A stretch of DNA of 64,000 nucleotides from Aurantiochytrium sp. KH105 (GCA_003116975.1 BGKB01000083.1:6603-70602), one strand, 5' to 3'; positions 19,021 through 30,792 are shown, numbered from the stretch's first letter. Numbers and translations: made by a program. Notes: generated by a model from the letters alone, not told the origin.

Positions 19021-19586
19021 ATGGCAGGACAACTCGACGCGCGGAGTTGAGCCACACCAGAGACGAAGATCTCCAGGCGATTTTCTTCCCCTCCCCCCTT
19101 TCGAATAAGTGGAGAACGGCAGGACAACTCGACGCGCGGAGTTGCGCCACACCAGAGACGAAAATCTCCAGGCGATTTTCTTACCCTCCCCCCTTGTCTA
19201 ATAAACTGGAGAACGGCAGGATAACTCGACGCGGCACACCAGAGACGAAAATCTCCAGGCGATTTTCTTCCCCTCCTCCCTTTCGAATAAAGTGGAGAAC
19301 GGCAGGACAACTCGACGCGCGGAGTTGAGCCACACCAGAGAAAATCTCTCTCCCGGCGATACCCCCCCCTCCCCCTCCCCCCTCCTCTCTTCTGATAAAT
19401 TGGAGGACGGCAGGACAACTCGACGCGCGGAGTTAAGTCAAATCAAATACGAAAATCTCCAGGCGACCCCCCCCCTTCCCTTCGTCCAATATATTGGGGA
19501 ACAGCAGGACAACTCGGAGTTGAGCCACAGCAGTGACGTAAATTTCCAAACGATCGCCCTCCCTTTTTCCAATGAATTGGAGAACG
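19021..19586 (+). repeat. Tandem array of a ~85-105-bp unit, six copies
   Basis: Each unit starts close to GGCAGGACAACTCGACGCGC, continues GAGCCACACCAGAGACG, and ends in a pyrimidine run plus TGGAGAAC. Starts are near 19023, 19115, 19215, 19301, 19410 and 19502. In copies 1 to 3 the middle holds the inverted repeat GAAAATC-7-GATTTTC (perfect at 19160-19180 and 19247-19267, one G/T wobble in copy 1). Copies 4 to 6 have lost the right arm. The array lies about 0.6 kb past the 3' end of the antiporter gene. Confidence 0.9.
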
Positions 19587-20151
19587 TCTTGGCGAACCAC
19601 TCCTTAGATTTATTTTTGCAAGAAATGATCTAAAAAACAGACCTTGCTGTTTCGGTGAGAAACTTTGACCGAGATCTTCGAGAAATTAAAAATCTTTTCA
19701 TCATTGTGGCCACCAAAAAGCCAGTCAGCCCAGCGCAAAAACTCTTTCCTTTTCAAAAACGAACGAGGGAGATCGCGCTGGATCTCGCGTGTGCAGCATT
19801 AAAAAAAAAACAGAGAGATTCGCTCTCTCTCCCCCAAGAGCACCGGTTAAAAAAAAGCTTGATGTCCCGTGCTCCCGGCCAAGTTGACAACACGAACAAA
19901 AATTAGGGGGAGGAGTGCTTGGGACAGAAACGTGACCAGTACCTTTGCAATCCCCGGGCTTTGTCGCCTTTTCTCTGATCAGCAGTCGCTCGCATGAAAA
20001 GGATCATGCCTGTTTACCTTTTTCTTTTCTTTCCTGCACTTTTTTACCTCATTTCAAGTTCAGAACAAGCTCAGACGAAAAGAACGAAAATTGATCATTA
20101 CACGCATGGATCTTTTACACGCAAGCGATACAGTGACAAACGTCTCATGTT

Positions 20152-22668
20152 TTACACAGAAGCAATGGCCTTGTTGCCGTCATTGTTGCTGTTACTGCTC
20201 GCAGATGCGTCAGCGTCAGCGTCTTCGACCTCGTCGTTGCCCTCGTAGAGATTTGCATCAGACCCGGCCGAGGTGGACTGGTCCTCCGAGGCGGCGCGAC
20301 GAGTCGCTTCCTTGAGCTCGCGAAGTTTGGCATCCTTCGTGATGAGCAGGTAAAGTTCGAGAAAAGGATCAAGGCGACCGCTCGCGCCACGCGTGGGGGC
20401 GCTCATAATAAAGCACAGGACAATGGTGACGACAATTCCGACACCCATCGCAGCACCCGTCGAGTACGAACCCACACCCACGGGGATAGTGCCGACAATG
20501 ATGCTAATGACGCCCACAGTGAGCGCGTACGGGGCCTGGGTACGCACATGGCGCTGGAGGTCGCAACGGCTGGCCAAACAGCTGAGCACGGTCGTGTCGC
20601 TAATGGGCGAGCAGTGATCACCAAGCACCGAACCGGCCAGAACAGCAGCAATTGTGCCATAAAAGATGTTGAGGTCGCCGTCGCCGGCAATCCAAGCAGG
20701 CTGCGTCACGAGCGGAAAGACAATGGTCATGACGGACCAGCTCGAACCCGTGGCAATAGCCATGAATGCCGAGATAATAAAGGTAATAGTGGGAAGGTAA
20801 TCCACGTTGAGGCCGCTGGTGATGGCCCGCGAGAACAGACGATCGCACCCGACGGTCGTCATGATTGATCCCATGGTCCACGCGAGGACGAGGACAATAA
20901 CGGCCGGAAAGAGCGTGGTAAGTCCCATCAAAAAGTACTCAAAGCTCTCCACCGGCGACAGGAGCGGGCGTGCAATGTCGTCGTTCATCGCTGCGTCACC
21001 ATCAGCCGATTCGGCACCGTTGCTGCTGGCAGCGCCGCGAGTTTCCTCCTCCGAGAGGGTCTTGCCGGCAGCGACCTTGTCGTCGACAGCCTGTTCGGTC
21101 GCCTCGGGCCCCTTGGACGAAGACGAGGAGGACGAGGAGGTCGTCTCCTTTTTAGACTTGCACGGGCGCACGAGCTCCCACAGGCCGCGGGGCGTCGGGA
21201 TTGCCAGGTGGCCATTCTTGACGAACTGCACCATGTACAGGACCATGGCACACACTGCGGCTCCCACCGTACCAATGAGGAGCGCCGAATACGAGTCCGA
21301 GTTCTGAATCACAGTGAGGAAATCAGCGTCCGCATCCGAGGCGCTGCGGCCTGTGGTGACCAATACCCAAAACACGAGGAGGACCAGAACAGCAATGGGC
21401 AAGAGCATGTTGTACGCGTAGCGGGGGACGCCCTTCTTCGGCTGGATATCATTTGTGAGGCCGGCGGCGCCGTCAAAGGCGCCCTCGCCGCCATCGGTGC
21501 GACCCGAAATGAAGATCTTGCGTTCCGCGACGAGCATGGGGCCAAAGTCGCGCTGCATGAGCGCCAGACTGAGCTGAAAGACAATGAGGTAGATCGGATA
21601 GTACCGGTATGCAATGGTCTCGAGAAAGATGGCGTAGGCACTGGAGGGGAGGCCTTCGGGGCTCGTGCCGCCGTTGCTCTCTGTGATACGGTCCAGCTCC
21701 GTCTGGATCAGCGAGACCTCAAAGCCAACCCAGCTGGAGATGGGCGAGATGCTGGCAATCGGGGCGCTGGTGGCGTCAGTGATCCATGCCGTCTTCTCGC
21801 GGCTGACAAAATTGTCGAGAATAGGGCGCATCGTGTTGCCGATCACGAGTGTGTTGGTGTAGTCGTCAAAGAAAATGAGGATGCCGCTGGCCATGGCGAT
21901 GACCTGCGCCCAACGCGCATTGCGTGCGAACTTGACAATGGTGGCGGAGAGACCATCCATGCCGCCAGTGCGCTGCATCATGGCCACAAGGCCCGAGAGG
22001 AAGAGCGAAAAGAGAATAACAAACTGGTGGCTGCTGTCGGCGACGGCCTCGAGCAGGTAGGTTTGAAAGGTGTCGATAAAGCCTTGGCGCAGCTCTCCGG
22101 CCACCATACAGGCGCCCACAAAGATGCCCAGGACGAGGGCGATCTCCACTTTTTGCAGAGTGACGGCGATAAAGAGCACAACAATGAGCGGGACGATCGA
22201 CGCGCCGGCGTTAATGGCCTGGGCCGAGGCGTCGCCGCTGGTGGTCACGTCTGCGTCGGCAAAGGTGCTGTCCAGCGAGAGGTCGGCGCTCACGGTAACG
22301 AGTCCCGTGTGATCCACAGTGACGTCACCCATGTCGATACTGTCGGGGAGGACCCGCGATTCGTTGAGTGCCTCGGAGCCTGTGCTGTACTCTTGTCCGT
22401 CCACAAAGAGGCGCCAGTAGAGCGCGTCGCCCTGAGCATACTCTGCGTCGAGTTCGCTCCATTCGAGCGCGGCCGTGACGGCAAAGGCCTCGTCTCTGAA
22501 GAGCGTCGTGTACTCGATTTCCACCGAGGCGCTGGGCGCGTACAGGATGGGCTCGGCCCGCGCGGCGGTGGCCAGCATCAGCGTCATGGCCGCGGTGGCC
22601 AGCATCGCGGACACCATCATCATCTTCTTGCTGTTGCTCGCAGTCTTCCTCGCCGCAGCTGTTCGCAT
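20152..22668 (-). CDS. NhaC-family cation/proton antiporter, paralogue 1
   Basis: The 838-residue membrane protein most likely exchanges Na+ for H+ across a membrane. A signal peptide (about residues 1-38, ending TAARAEP) is followed by a ~110-residue extracytoplasmic domain unusual for bacterial NhaC. About 11-12 hydrophobic segments follow. Family signatures include FFDDYTNTLVIGNTMRP, TDATSAPIASISPISSWVG and GDHCSPISDTTVLS (near residue 683). A Ser/Glu-rich loop (SSSSSSSSKGPEATEQ and on) interrupts the membrane part at about residues 505-560, and the C-terminal tail is acidic and Ser/Asn-rich. The neighbour at 26553-28841 is a close paralogue in the same direction. The chosen start is the Met before the signal peptide, just after a GA-rich leader. 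Ion specificity and membrane are not readable from sequence. Confidence 0.9.
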   Translation of the reverse strand: MRTAAARKTASNSKKMMMVSAMLATAAMTLMLATAARAEPILYAPSASVEIEYTTLFRDEAFAVTAALEWSELDAEYAQGDALYWRLFVDGQEYSTGSEALNESRVLPDSIDMGDVTVDHTGLVTVSADLSLDSTFADADVTTSGDASAQAINAGASIVPLIVVLFIAVTLQKVEIALVLGIFVGACMVAGELRQGFIDTFQTYLLEAVADSSHQFVILFSLFLSGLVAMMQRTGGMDGLSATIVKFARNARWAQVIAMASGILIFFDDYTNTLVIGNTMRPILDNFVSREKTAWITDATSAPIASISPISSWVGFEVSLIQTELDRITESNGGTSPEGLPSSAYAIFLETIAYRYYPIYLIVFQLSLALMQRDFGPMLVAERKIFISGRTDGGEGAFDGAAGLTNDIQPKKGVPRYAYNMLLPIAVLVLLVFWVLVTTGRSASDADADFLTVIQNSDSYSALLIGTVGAAVCAMVLYMVQFVKNGHLAIPTPRGLWELVRPCKSKKETTSSSSSSSSKGPEATEQAVDDKVAAGKTLSEEETRGAASSNGAESADGDAAMNDDIARPLLSPVESFEYFLMGLTTLFPAVIVLVLAWTMGSIMTTVGCDRLFSRAITSGLNVDYLPTITFIISAFMAIATGSSWSVMTIVFPLVTQPAWIAGDGDLNIFYGTIAAVLAGSVLGDHCSPISDTTVLSCLASRCDLQRHVRTQAPYALTVGVISIIVGTIPVGVGSYSTGAAMGVGIVVTIVLCFIMSAPTRGASGRLDPFLELYLLITKDAKLRELKEATRRAASEDQSTSAGSDANLYEGNDEVEDADADASASSNSNNDGNKAIASV

Positions 22669-25600
22669 TCCAGTTCTGCTGGTCTCGGTGGTCGCTGCCC
22701 GGGCTTGTCTGCTGCGCGTCGCTCCTTCCTTTCTTCCTTTCTTCCTTCCTGTTTCCCCTGTCTTCCTCTCTGCGTTCCCCTCTCTCTCTCTCTCTCTGCG
22801 GCAGTGCGGATGAAGTAGCCAGAGAGCGTGCGAGCGTGCGAGCGTGCGTGCGTGCGGTGCGATGCGAGGGAGCGTGCGTCAGCGACGCTTTGCTTCTGCT
22901 TTTGCTTTTGCTTGGCGCCGGCCGACGAACAGATGGATGTATGGATGGATCAATGCTCGTCTGTCCTGTTTGGTCTGTCTCCTCGTCTGTCGAATAAAAG
23001 TTAGCCCTGGCTGTTCGCGTGGCGCGCTCGTTCGTCCGCGTCTGCAACTGTTGCACTGCGTGCGTCGGCTCGGCCAACCTACAGCTATAATAAATGCAAG
23101 ATCAAAGCAATTGCGCCGTGACGCTCTCCGTTGCTCCGCGATGCCTTTGCTTCGCTCCGCTCCGTGTCTGCCCCTCGCGCTAGGCTGGCGCTAGCTGCTG
23201 CTGCAGCAGCTGCCGCAGTCGGTTCCGCTCGCCCGGCACTGAGCGGTGGCTTGGCAAGCAAGCTGGGCCCGACCGGTTGCGAGGCCTGGACGCCGCGCTC
23301 CGCCTCAAAAGTGGGCGCCGGCGTGGCCCTGCGCGTGCGTGCGTCCGGGCGTGCGAGCGTGCGAGCGTGCGTGCAAGCGGTGCGAGCAACAGCGCGCGAC
23401 AGAGCGAGCAAGCGAGCGCGCGGGCTTCGAGCCTCGGCGTTGCAGGTTTTGGTTTTGGTTTTGGATTTGGTTCTGGATTTGGATTTGAATTCGAATTTGA
23501 ATTCGAATGTGATTTCTGCCAGCTCTTCGCGCTCCTGCCAGTTCTCATCAGCAGCAGCCACACCAGCCAGCTGCAAGATCAATTGCCTCGCCTCGGCGGC
23601 CGCGCCGCGACGCCAGGGCCGCGTCGGTCAGCGGAGGCACGCGGCGGGCGGGCGCGCGGCCGGCCGGGCGGCCATGACCAGTCGCAGCGGCCACCCGCAC
23701 GGTAGCGGGTCGGTCGCTTCCGCGCCTCGCCTCCTTTCCCGACCGAGAGAAAGGAAGACGAACTCGCCTCGCGGCAGGCCGCGGTGGCCTCGCTCAGTGG
23801 CCCCAAGACTCTGAACGCGTGCGAGCGACACGACAAAGCGGCTGGCTGGCTGGCTGGCTGGCATCTGCCTGACTGGCTCACGCCGGGGAGGGCGCGCTCG
23901 CCATGGCTCGGAAGGGAACTCGCCGCTGCGCCGCGACGGCCAGCATGCAGATTCTGAACGAATTTCAAAAACCCGTCCTGCCGAGTCTCTCTGCCTGCAG
24001 CTGCCTGCCGCGGCAGCGGCTGCCATTACAGCGTCCCTTCGACCGTTCGTCTCCGTGCCGCGCGCGTCAGGAAGCAAGCAGGTCAGGAAGCAAGCAACCA
24101 AGCAACCAAGCAACCATGCAAGCCCTCCGCAAATTGGCCGTGAGACGGCGAGGCGCGAACGCGCGGCAGGCGACGCCCGCAGGCCGGGCGCGAGCGGCCG
24201 GTCGCTCCGAACGGGCCCGCGCGAGCCACCCGTGGCGCCTCCTCGCAGCCCTCCAGTTCCTCTCCGCCCTGCTTCGGCGCGGCGCGTGGCAGCGCAGCGC
24301 AGCGGCCAGTCGTGCTCTTGTGGAATCAGGCAAGCCTTCGTCATGTCTTGGCATGCTCTCTGTCACTCGCATCAGTCCCATGCTCTCTCCACATGTCCTC
24401 CGCAGCCGCACGAGATCGTCCTCTCTTGCTCGCTCTCGCGCCGCGGCCTGCGACTGCTCGGCCTGTCTGGCTTGGCTGGCCTGGCTTGGCTTGACTTGGC
24501 TTGGCTCGACCTTTGGCTTGGCTCGAACTGGCCGGCCTTGCCTGCATTGGCTGCGTGCGCCTGCGTGCCGAGGACGCGAGCTGACTAGGCCGGGCTGACG
24601 AGGCGGGTCCGAACAGCGGCCAGGGGACTCAAGGCGGGACCAGGCTTCCGGAAGCCCGCTAGCCACCAGTGGCAGTGGCCGCAGTGGCTCTCTCGCTCTC
24701 ATATTCTTACTTGGCGCTGTGCCTCTCTCTCTCTCTCGTTTCCTCTTGCGGCCTCGCTGTCGCATGGTGGTCGCTGGCGCTGCTTCCCTCCGCGCGATCG
24801 CTGGACCAGGAGAGAGAGGGGGAAAGGTCGGCACAGCACGGCGGCTCCTGGCGGCCGACCGAGATGCTTGAAACGCGCAGCTCCCTCGCCTCGTCTTGCC
24901 TCGTCTTGCCTCGGTAAACTTCGGAACGCGAGAGAGAGCTAGGGAGGGAGTAGTGCACCCAAGGTCGCTGCCGCTGCAAACGAAAATCGTGGATGCCTTC
25001 TTTTTCCTTGTTGGCGGCAGCGGCGCGGGCAAAACGGCATGGGACTGACCCACTTTTCCCATCTCTGCCTCCGCTTGTTTTTCTCTCTCCTCTCTCTCTC
25101 TCACTCTCTCTCTCTATGATTGTGCGTGAGGGGTCAGTGTGTTTTCGTCCCCCGAGTCCCGACTGCAGTGGAAACATGGCCACGTCGCGGTAATTTGCGA
25201 CGCTCGAGCTGCAGTGGCAGCTGGCTGCTGCTGCTGCTGCCATGACAGGACCTGCACCGCCTGCAGCTGCACCTGCGCACGCCCGGGAGAGAGGGAGGGA
25301 GGCCAGGCGCAGACAGAGACGCGATGGGAGCAGTGGAGACGCGGCGGCGACCGCAGCCAGGGCAGGACAGCCAGCCATCTTCGAGGCTTTCAGTGGTCGC
25401 CGCCTCGCGCTGGCGTGGTGCGATTGGCAGTTGCAGGCGAGACGATTGGCCGACAGACGAGCCTCGGGTTATTTACCGTGGTTGCTCGGGAGCGTGTAGC
25501 GATGCTATTTCCTCAAGAGTCGGGACGCTTCCTGTCATCCAGATCAACTAGCAACTACAAGGCAACTTTTGGGGCAGGTCTCTGCATTGGCTGGATGCTG

Positions 25601-26552
25601 CAGCTGCAGCTGATAGCTGCCGCTGTCTGCGCAAAAATCGCATCGCCTCGCCACCATGAACCATGTCCACCATGACTTTAGACGCGCGAGTTGCCACCGA
25701 CCTGCCAATTTCGACCGATGGCGACCAAAAATTATAGAAAAATCGCTCTTCCAACTCATAAAGCACAGCAGGGAGCCACCCTGTGTTGTTGGCCAGCACT
25801 GATCCTTCTTCACTTTTGTGAAGCCAGCTGCCATGGAAATGGAAAGCCGGGGCCATGATTGAAAGCCGCTGCCGCTAGCACCATCACCATGCATGCAGTG
25901 TTGAACCCGTCACACAAAAGAGGCATGGATTGTTTCTCCTGTCGTTCTTTCATCCTGGTCATCAGCCACGCACTCGATCCTTGGCGAGTCGTCATCGCTG
26001 GGAGAAATAGACAAACAAATGAGACAGTGGTTGCTGGAGTGGGATTGAGCTCATCTGAATTGAACTGGATCATATTGATTCACAATTTTTGCTGCTTCTT
26101 CTGTCGCCGTTCAAACGGGCGTGACACAACGTGTTCCAGCCACTTCTTCTTTTCTTCCCCAATCATGGCTCAAGACATCAACGCAGAGACAACAATGAAA
26201 AGCAGCTATGATTTGGGGAATGGGTGTGAGAGATGCCTCTTGCTACGCGAGCCTTGTCTGCCTCAAGGCCCTCCTCCTTTCCCTTTGCGGGACGCAGACC
26301 CACCTCGCTTTGCGCCAAAGCGACCAAGCTCGAATAAATCTTCGTCCGGAGCGGGGCGGGTCCCGTTCGATCCTCTCTGCGCGGCAGATGAATGCGACCC
26401 ACAGAAGCCGGCTGAGGCCTTCCTTGCAAGGCACGAGACGAAAGCAAGTCGAGATGGGTTCGGTCGCCAAAAGCGTCAATCACAGAAAAGAGTAAACATG
26501 AATTAGATGGATGAACGAAAGGGAAGGGAACATGAAAGGAAAGCAGACAAAC
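22669..26552. other. 3.9-kb gene-poor gap between antiporter paralogues
   Basis: The left edge is the GA-rich (coding strand) leader of paralogue 1. The rest is GC-rich with GCGTGCGA repeats (22828-22860, 23345-23375), a GGTTTT/GAATTC-rich patch near 23450-23510, CAAGCAAC repeats (24070-24115) and TTGGCT repeats (24470-24530). The stretch 25500-26500 is more balanced in composition and is 3' flank of paralogue 2. Several frames of 200-345 codons exist on both strands, but they overlap each other and show no family resemblance. Confidence 0.5.
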
Positions 26553-28841
26553 TCAAATATCCAACGAGACGGCCGAGGTTTTCTCCGCATAAGTGCGCGC
26601 AGTCTCGGTCTTGATCTCGGCCAGACCCTCATCCTTGGTGATAAGCAAGTACAGCTCGGTCATCGGGTCGAGACGGCCCGACGAGCAGCGCACGGGGGCA
26701 GAGAGCAAAAAGGCAAGAATAATGGTGACAATGGAGCCAATGCCCATGCCCACACCCGTCGAGTAGCCACCCGTGCCCACGGGCATGCAGCCGCAAAAGA
26801 GAGAGATGAGTGCCACGAGGAGAGCGTAGGGAGCCTGCGTGCGCACATGTGCGTCGAGACGGCACGCCGCCGCCATCGACGAGAGCACCGTGGTGTCACT
26901 AATGGGAGAGCAGTGGTCGCCCATCACCGAGCCGGCCAAGACGGCGCCCATGGTGCCATAAAAGATGTTCAAGTCACCGTTGCTCGCCTCCCACGCAGGC
27001 TGGGTCACAAGGGGAAAGACAATCGTCATGACACTCCACGAGGAACCAAGGGCAATGGCCATGATGCACGAAATCGTAAAGGTCAGCGTTGGCAGGTAGC
27101 CCACGTTCAGGCTGCCACCCGTAATGGCGCGTGCGAACAGACGGTCGGCGCCAACAGTCGTCATAATGCTACCCACCGTCCATGCGAGGACCAGCACAAT
27201 GATGGCCGGGAACAGGTGCACGAGACCATTGACAAAGGTCGTGAACGAGTCCATGGGCGACATGAGCATGCGCGGACCCGCCGAGGGGTCGACAATGTCC
27301 TCCTCCTCGCCATCATCATTGTAAGAGGCGACCGAGCCAACCTTGTCCATCTTAGGTTTGGGCTCCTCCTTGTCGCCAAAGCACGAGAGCTTGGGCAACA
27401 TGTCCTTGAAAGACTGCGCCGTCGGCAGGGTCATCTCGCCGTCCTTGGTGAACTGGAGTGCGTAAAAGACAGCGATGCACACCGCTGTGCCCACAGTGCC
27501 GATCAAGAGCGCCGTGTACGAGTCGGAGGCCTGGATCACATCGAGAAAGTCAGCGTCGGCGCCGGTCGAGCTGCGACCCGTCTCCACCAGAATGTAGAAC
27601 ACAAGAATCACGAGAATGGCCACGGGGACAAGCATATTCCACGCGCGCGCCGGCGTCGACGAGCGCACCTTGACCTGCTGCAGGTGGCCGCCGCCTTCGA
27701 ACGCACCCTCGCCACCGTCCTTGCGGCCGGAAATGTAAATCTTGCGCTCCGCAATAAGCATGGGGCCAAAGTCGCGCTGCATGATCGCCAGACTGAGCTG
27801 AAAGACAATGAGGTAGATCGGGTAGTACCTGTACGCAATGGTCGAGAGGAAGACGGCGTAGCCGCTAGTGGGGAGGCCCGTCGGGGCCGTGCCGCCGTTG
27901 GTCTCAACAATGCGGTCGATCTCGGTCTGGATGAGCGACACCTCGTAGCCAACCCAGCTGGAAATGGGCGAAATACTGGCAATCGGGGCGCTGGTGGCAT
28001 CCGTAATCCAGGCCGTCTTCTCGCGGCTGACAAAGTTGTCGAGAATCGGGCGCATCGTGTTACCGATGACGAGCGAGTTGGTGTAGTCATCAAAAAACAG
28101 CAAGAGACCGCTGCAGAAGGCAAGAACTTGAACGGTGCGGCTCGTCTTGGCGTAGCGGATCATGAGCGAAGTCAGACCACGCGTGCCGCCCGAGCGCTGC
28201 ATCATCGAGACAACGCCCGAGAGGAAGAGCGAGAACAGGATAACAAACTGATGATCGGCATCCGCCACGGCATTGACAAGGTACGTGGCAAAGGTGTCAA
28301 TAAAGCCCGTGCGGAGATCGCCGGCCGTCATGCAGGCGCCAATGAAGATGCCGCTAAAGAGACTGGCCTGCACGTCGCGAAGGAAAATTGCCACCAGCAG
28401 AACAATGATGAGGGGCACCACCGAGGCGCCGGCGTTGATGGCCTGCGCCGAGGCCTCGCCGCTCGACGTCACGTCCTCGTCCGCAAAGCTCGCGTCCAAA
28501 GAGACCTCCATGGTCGCGGTCGTCGTACCGAGCTCCGAGGTCACGCCCGTCGCGGTGATCTCCGAGAGCAGAACACGCGAGGCGTTGATCAGCTCGCTGC
28601 CAGAGCTGAAAGCGGCACCGTTAACAGAGAGACGCCAGTACAGGTAGTCGCCCTGCGCGTACGCAGCGTCGAGGTCGCCCCACGAGATAGCCGCGGTGAC
28701 GTCAAACTCCTCGTCCTTGAAGAGCGTATCGTAGCCCATGCTCACCTCGTCGACGCTCGGTGCGTACATGATCGTGTCCGCCTGCGCCACGGCCGCCATC
28801 GCCGCGGCGGCCATGCTTAATGCCGCTGTAGCAGCCCTCAT
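26553..28841 (-). CDS. NhaC-family cation/proton antiporter, paralogue 2
   Basis: The 762-residue product is a clear paralogue of the antiporter at 20152-22668. It shares long blocks such as VIGNTMRPILDNFVSREKTA and the GDHCSPISDTTVLS signature (near residue 640). It has a short signal peptide (ending AVAQADT), the same extracytoplasmic N-terminal domain (YDTLFKDEEFDVTAAISWG) and a shorter cytosolic loop without the Ser run. The tail is short and ends AVSLDI, so it lacks the acidic extension of paralogue 1. The direction and 3.9-kb spacing suggest an old tandem duplication followed by divergence of loop, tail and flanks. A 769-codon antisense frame covers the gene but is a by-product of its codon use. 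Confidence 0.9.
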   Translation of the reverse strand: MRAATAALSMAAAAMAAVAQADTIMYAPSVDEVSMGYDTLFKDEEFDVTAAISWGDLDAAYAQGDYLYWRLSVNGAAFSSGSELINASRVLLSEITATGVTSELGTTTATMEVSLDASFADEDVTSSGEASAQAINAGASVVPLIIVLLVAIFLRDVQASLFSGIFIGACMTAGDLRTGFIDTFATYLVNAVADADHQFVILFSLFLSGVVSMMQRSGGTRGLTSLMIRYAKTSRTVQVLAFCSGLLLFFDDYTNSLVIGNTMRPILDNFVSREKTAWITDATSAPIASISPISSWVGYEVSLIQTEIDRIVETNGGTAPTGLPTSGYAVFLSTIAYRYYPIYLIVFQLSLAIMQRDFGPMLIAERKIYISGRKDGGEGAFEGGGHLQQVKVRSSTPARAWNMLVPVAILVILVFYILVETGRSSTGADADFLDVIQASDSYTALLIGTVGTAVCIAVFYALQFTKDGEMTLPTAQSFKDMLPKLSCFGDKEEPKPKMDKVGSVASYNDDGEEEDIVDPSAGPRMLMSPMDSFTTFVNGLVHLFPAIIVLVLAWTVGSIMTTVGADRLFARAITGGSLNVGYLPTLTFTISCIMAIALGSSWSVMTIVFPLVTQPAWEASNGDLNIFYGTMGAVLAGSVMGDHCSPISDTTVLSSMAAACRLDAHVRTQAPYALLVALISLFCGCMPVGTGGYSTGVGMGIGSIVTIILAFLLSAPVRCSSGRLDPMTELYLLITKDEGLAEIKTETARTYAEKTSAVSLDI

Positions 28842-30792
28842 GCTGCGCTCTCTTGTGTCTACTGCTTCTTCGAGTCTTGATGTGTGCTCGAGTCTTGCGT
28901 TTTGGGTTTTGGTTTTGCTGCTGCTCGCCCGGTCCTGTCCAGCACCGGTGGATTGCCTGGTCTAGTCTTGACTTGGTGCTTGTGACCAGTCCTTCTTCTA
29001 TGTTTGCTTTTTGTCGCCCTCGCGTGCCGAGGCTGCCTGATCAGTGAGTGGCTCGACCCGTTGGTGGTCCAAGGGCCTTTTTCTTTTCCTTTTTTCCTTT
29101 TTTTCCTTTTGGGCTTGCTGCTTGCTTGCGCAGGCGGAACTAGCTGCTCGCGCTGCTCGGACCGCGCGTCGCAATCGGCCGCAGGCAGTCGGTCGGTCAG
29201 TCGGTCAGCCGGCCGGCCGGCCAGCGGCCCGACTGTGACTGGCCCTGAGCAACTCGCTGTCGCTGTCAGCGCGTGTCGCCTTCTGGTTGCAGTGGCTAGC
29301 GGCGCAAGAAGGAGGAGGAGGCGGCAGCGCGGCACGCGCGGCCGGGCAGCAGCAGCTGCAGCAGGCCGGAACTCCTACGGCGCTTTTCTCTTCCATAAAG
29401 GTCTATCTCTCTCGCTCTCTCGCTTTCTCTCTCTCCGTTGGAAAAAGACTTTGCGAGAGACTCCTTCTCCCCTTTCTTCCCATTCTTTCTTCCTTTCATT
29501 ACTTTTCCTTCTTCCTCCGGCCGGCACAGCTGTGGTGACGGGGGTCACACTGCCGCTGCCGACAGCGATTGTTACTGACATGTCCACGAGCTAACCGTGA
29601 GAAAGAAAACCAGCCCTGCCGGCTGAGCCACTCGGCTTTGCCCGCCGCGCAAGTACGCGAGCAAGCAAGCGACCAACCATTCACCGTCCTTTGGCCAGAT
29701 ACTCTTCCGACCACGCCGTCAGAAGCAGAGCGGCGGCGGCGGGAGAACTTTTGTCAGGCTGCTGCCCCGTCACGCTTTCCCGTCGATCCTGCCTCGCCGA
29801 GCCAGGTGGACTCGCCTCGCGTCGCCTCGCCTCGCAGCAGCCAGGCAGCTGCAGCTGCAGTGGAGCTCGCACGGCTACATGACTAACAGTAACAAACAAA
29901 CCAAAGAAATGATCTTCAAGACAAGATCACCTTTCCTTCCCCTCCTGTTCCTCAAACTTGCTTCCTCTAAATGAGTCTCTTTCCGGCGCTGACCGCGTGC
30001 ACGCGGCCGCTCGCGCCGCCGCCTCCGCTGCTCGCCGCCGCTCGCTCCGCCGCCACCCATCCGCAGCCGTCGTCGCTCCACCCGTCCACGTCCCGACAGC
30101 GCGAGACTTTGCGCGGTCGACCCCGCTCCTCCCTGCCCCTCTTCCTTTCATCCGCTGCCGCCACATTTTCAAGCCCCTCGCGCGGCGACTCCCAAGGAGC
30201 GGCCACTGGCCACTCACGCGTGCGCACGCGCGAGCTGGCCTCGAGGATTTACTGACCGACACAGGCCGCGATTCTCGGCAGCGACCTGCGCCCGGGGCGC
30301 GCGCGGCGGCGGCACGGCATCGTGACGCTGGCCCAGGCCAGGCCCGCCCAGAGCACGCGCGGCGCGCAGAGCCTGCGAGCGAAGGCGACTGCGCGCGAGC
30401 GGCGGGGAGGGGAGGGAGGCTCCCCGCGCGGCCACCCTCGCTGCCGAGCCGCGCGGAGGCCGGGCCTCGGTGGTAGCCTCTGGCCTGGTCTGCGCGCGGC
30501 GCGTCGGCGTCCGGGCCTCGCGCTCGCTCGCCGCACCGGCCAGGCCAGGCTGCCTCCGGGGCTCTTTGCTGCCGCCGGCGAGACTTCTCATGCCGTCGGG
30601 CTCGTGGGGCACGTGCGAAGGGGACGGGTTTCCCCGTTGCCGGGGCGGCGGCGATATCAGGGAGGAGGCGCAGCGACGACAACGAGGTGGCCGCTGTGCT
30701 GCTGGCCGCTGCCCGAGGAGCTCCACAAATTCGGCTCGAGGGCGTTCGATCGTTCTGCTTTCGATCGTGCTGCGAGGTTCGATCGAATCGGG

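Larger units (their letters stand above)
17760..20151. other. Gap between the Nudix gene and the first antiporter
   Basis: The part near 17760-18060 is the probable Nudix promoter and leader (pyrimidine-rich on plus). A run of 12 C starts at 18121. A G-rich block is at 18715-18753 and a ~95-bp tandem array at 19021-19586. The stretch 19600-20150 is AT-rich 3' flank of the antiporter gene. I see no gene. Confidence 0.55.

Noticed and set aside
25859-26506. 215-codon plus-strand frame
   Set aside because: In less GC-rich DNA and so more surprising, but the reading has no hydrophobic core pattern or family match and lies in the antiporter 3' flank.
26511-28820. 769-codon open frame on the plus strand
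   Set aside because: It is antisense to the second antiporter gene. The sense strand has signal peptide, membrane helices and family signatures. GC-rich codon use removes stops from the opposite strand, and the same effect gives a 536-codon antisense frame over the first antiporter.
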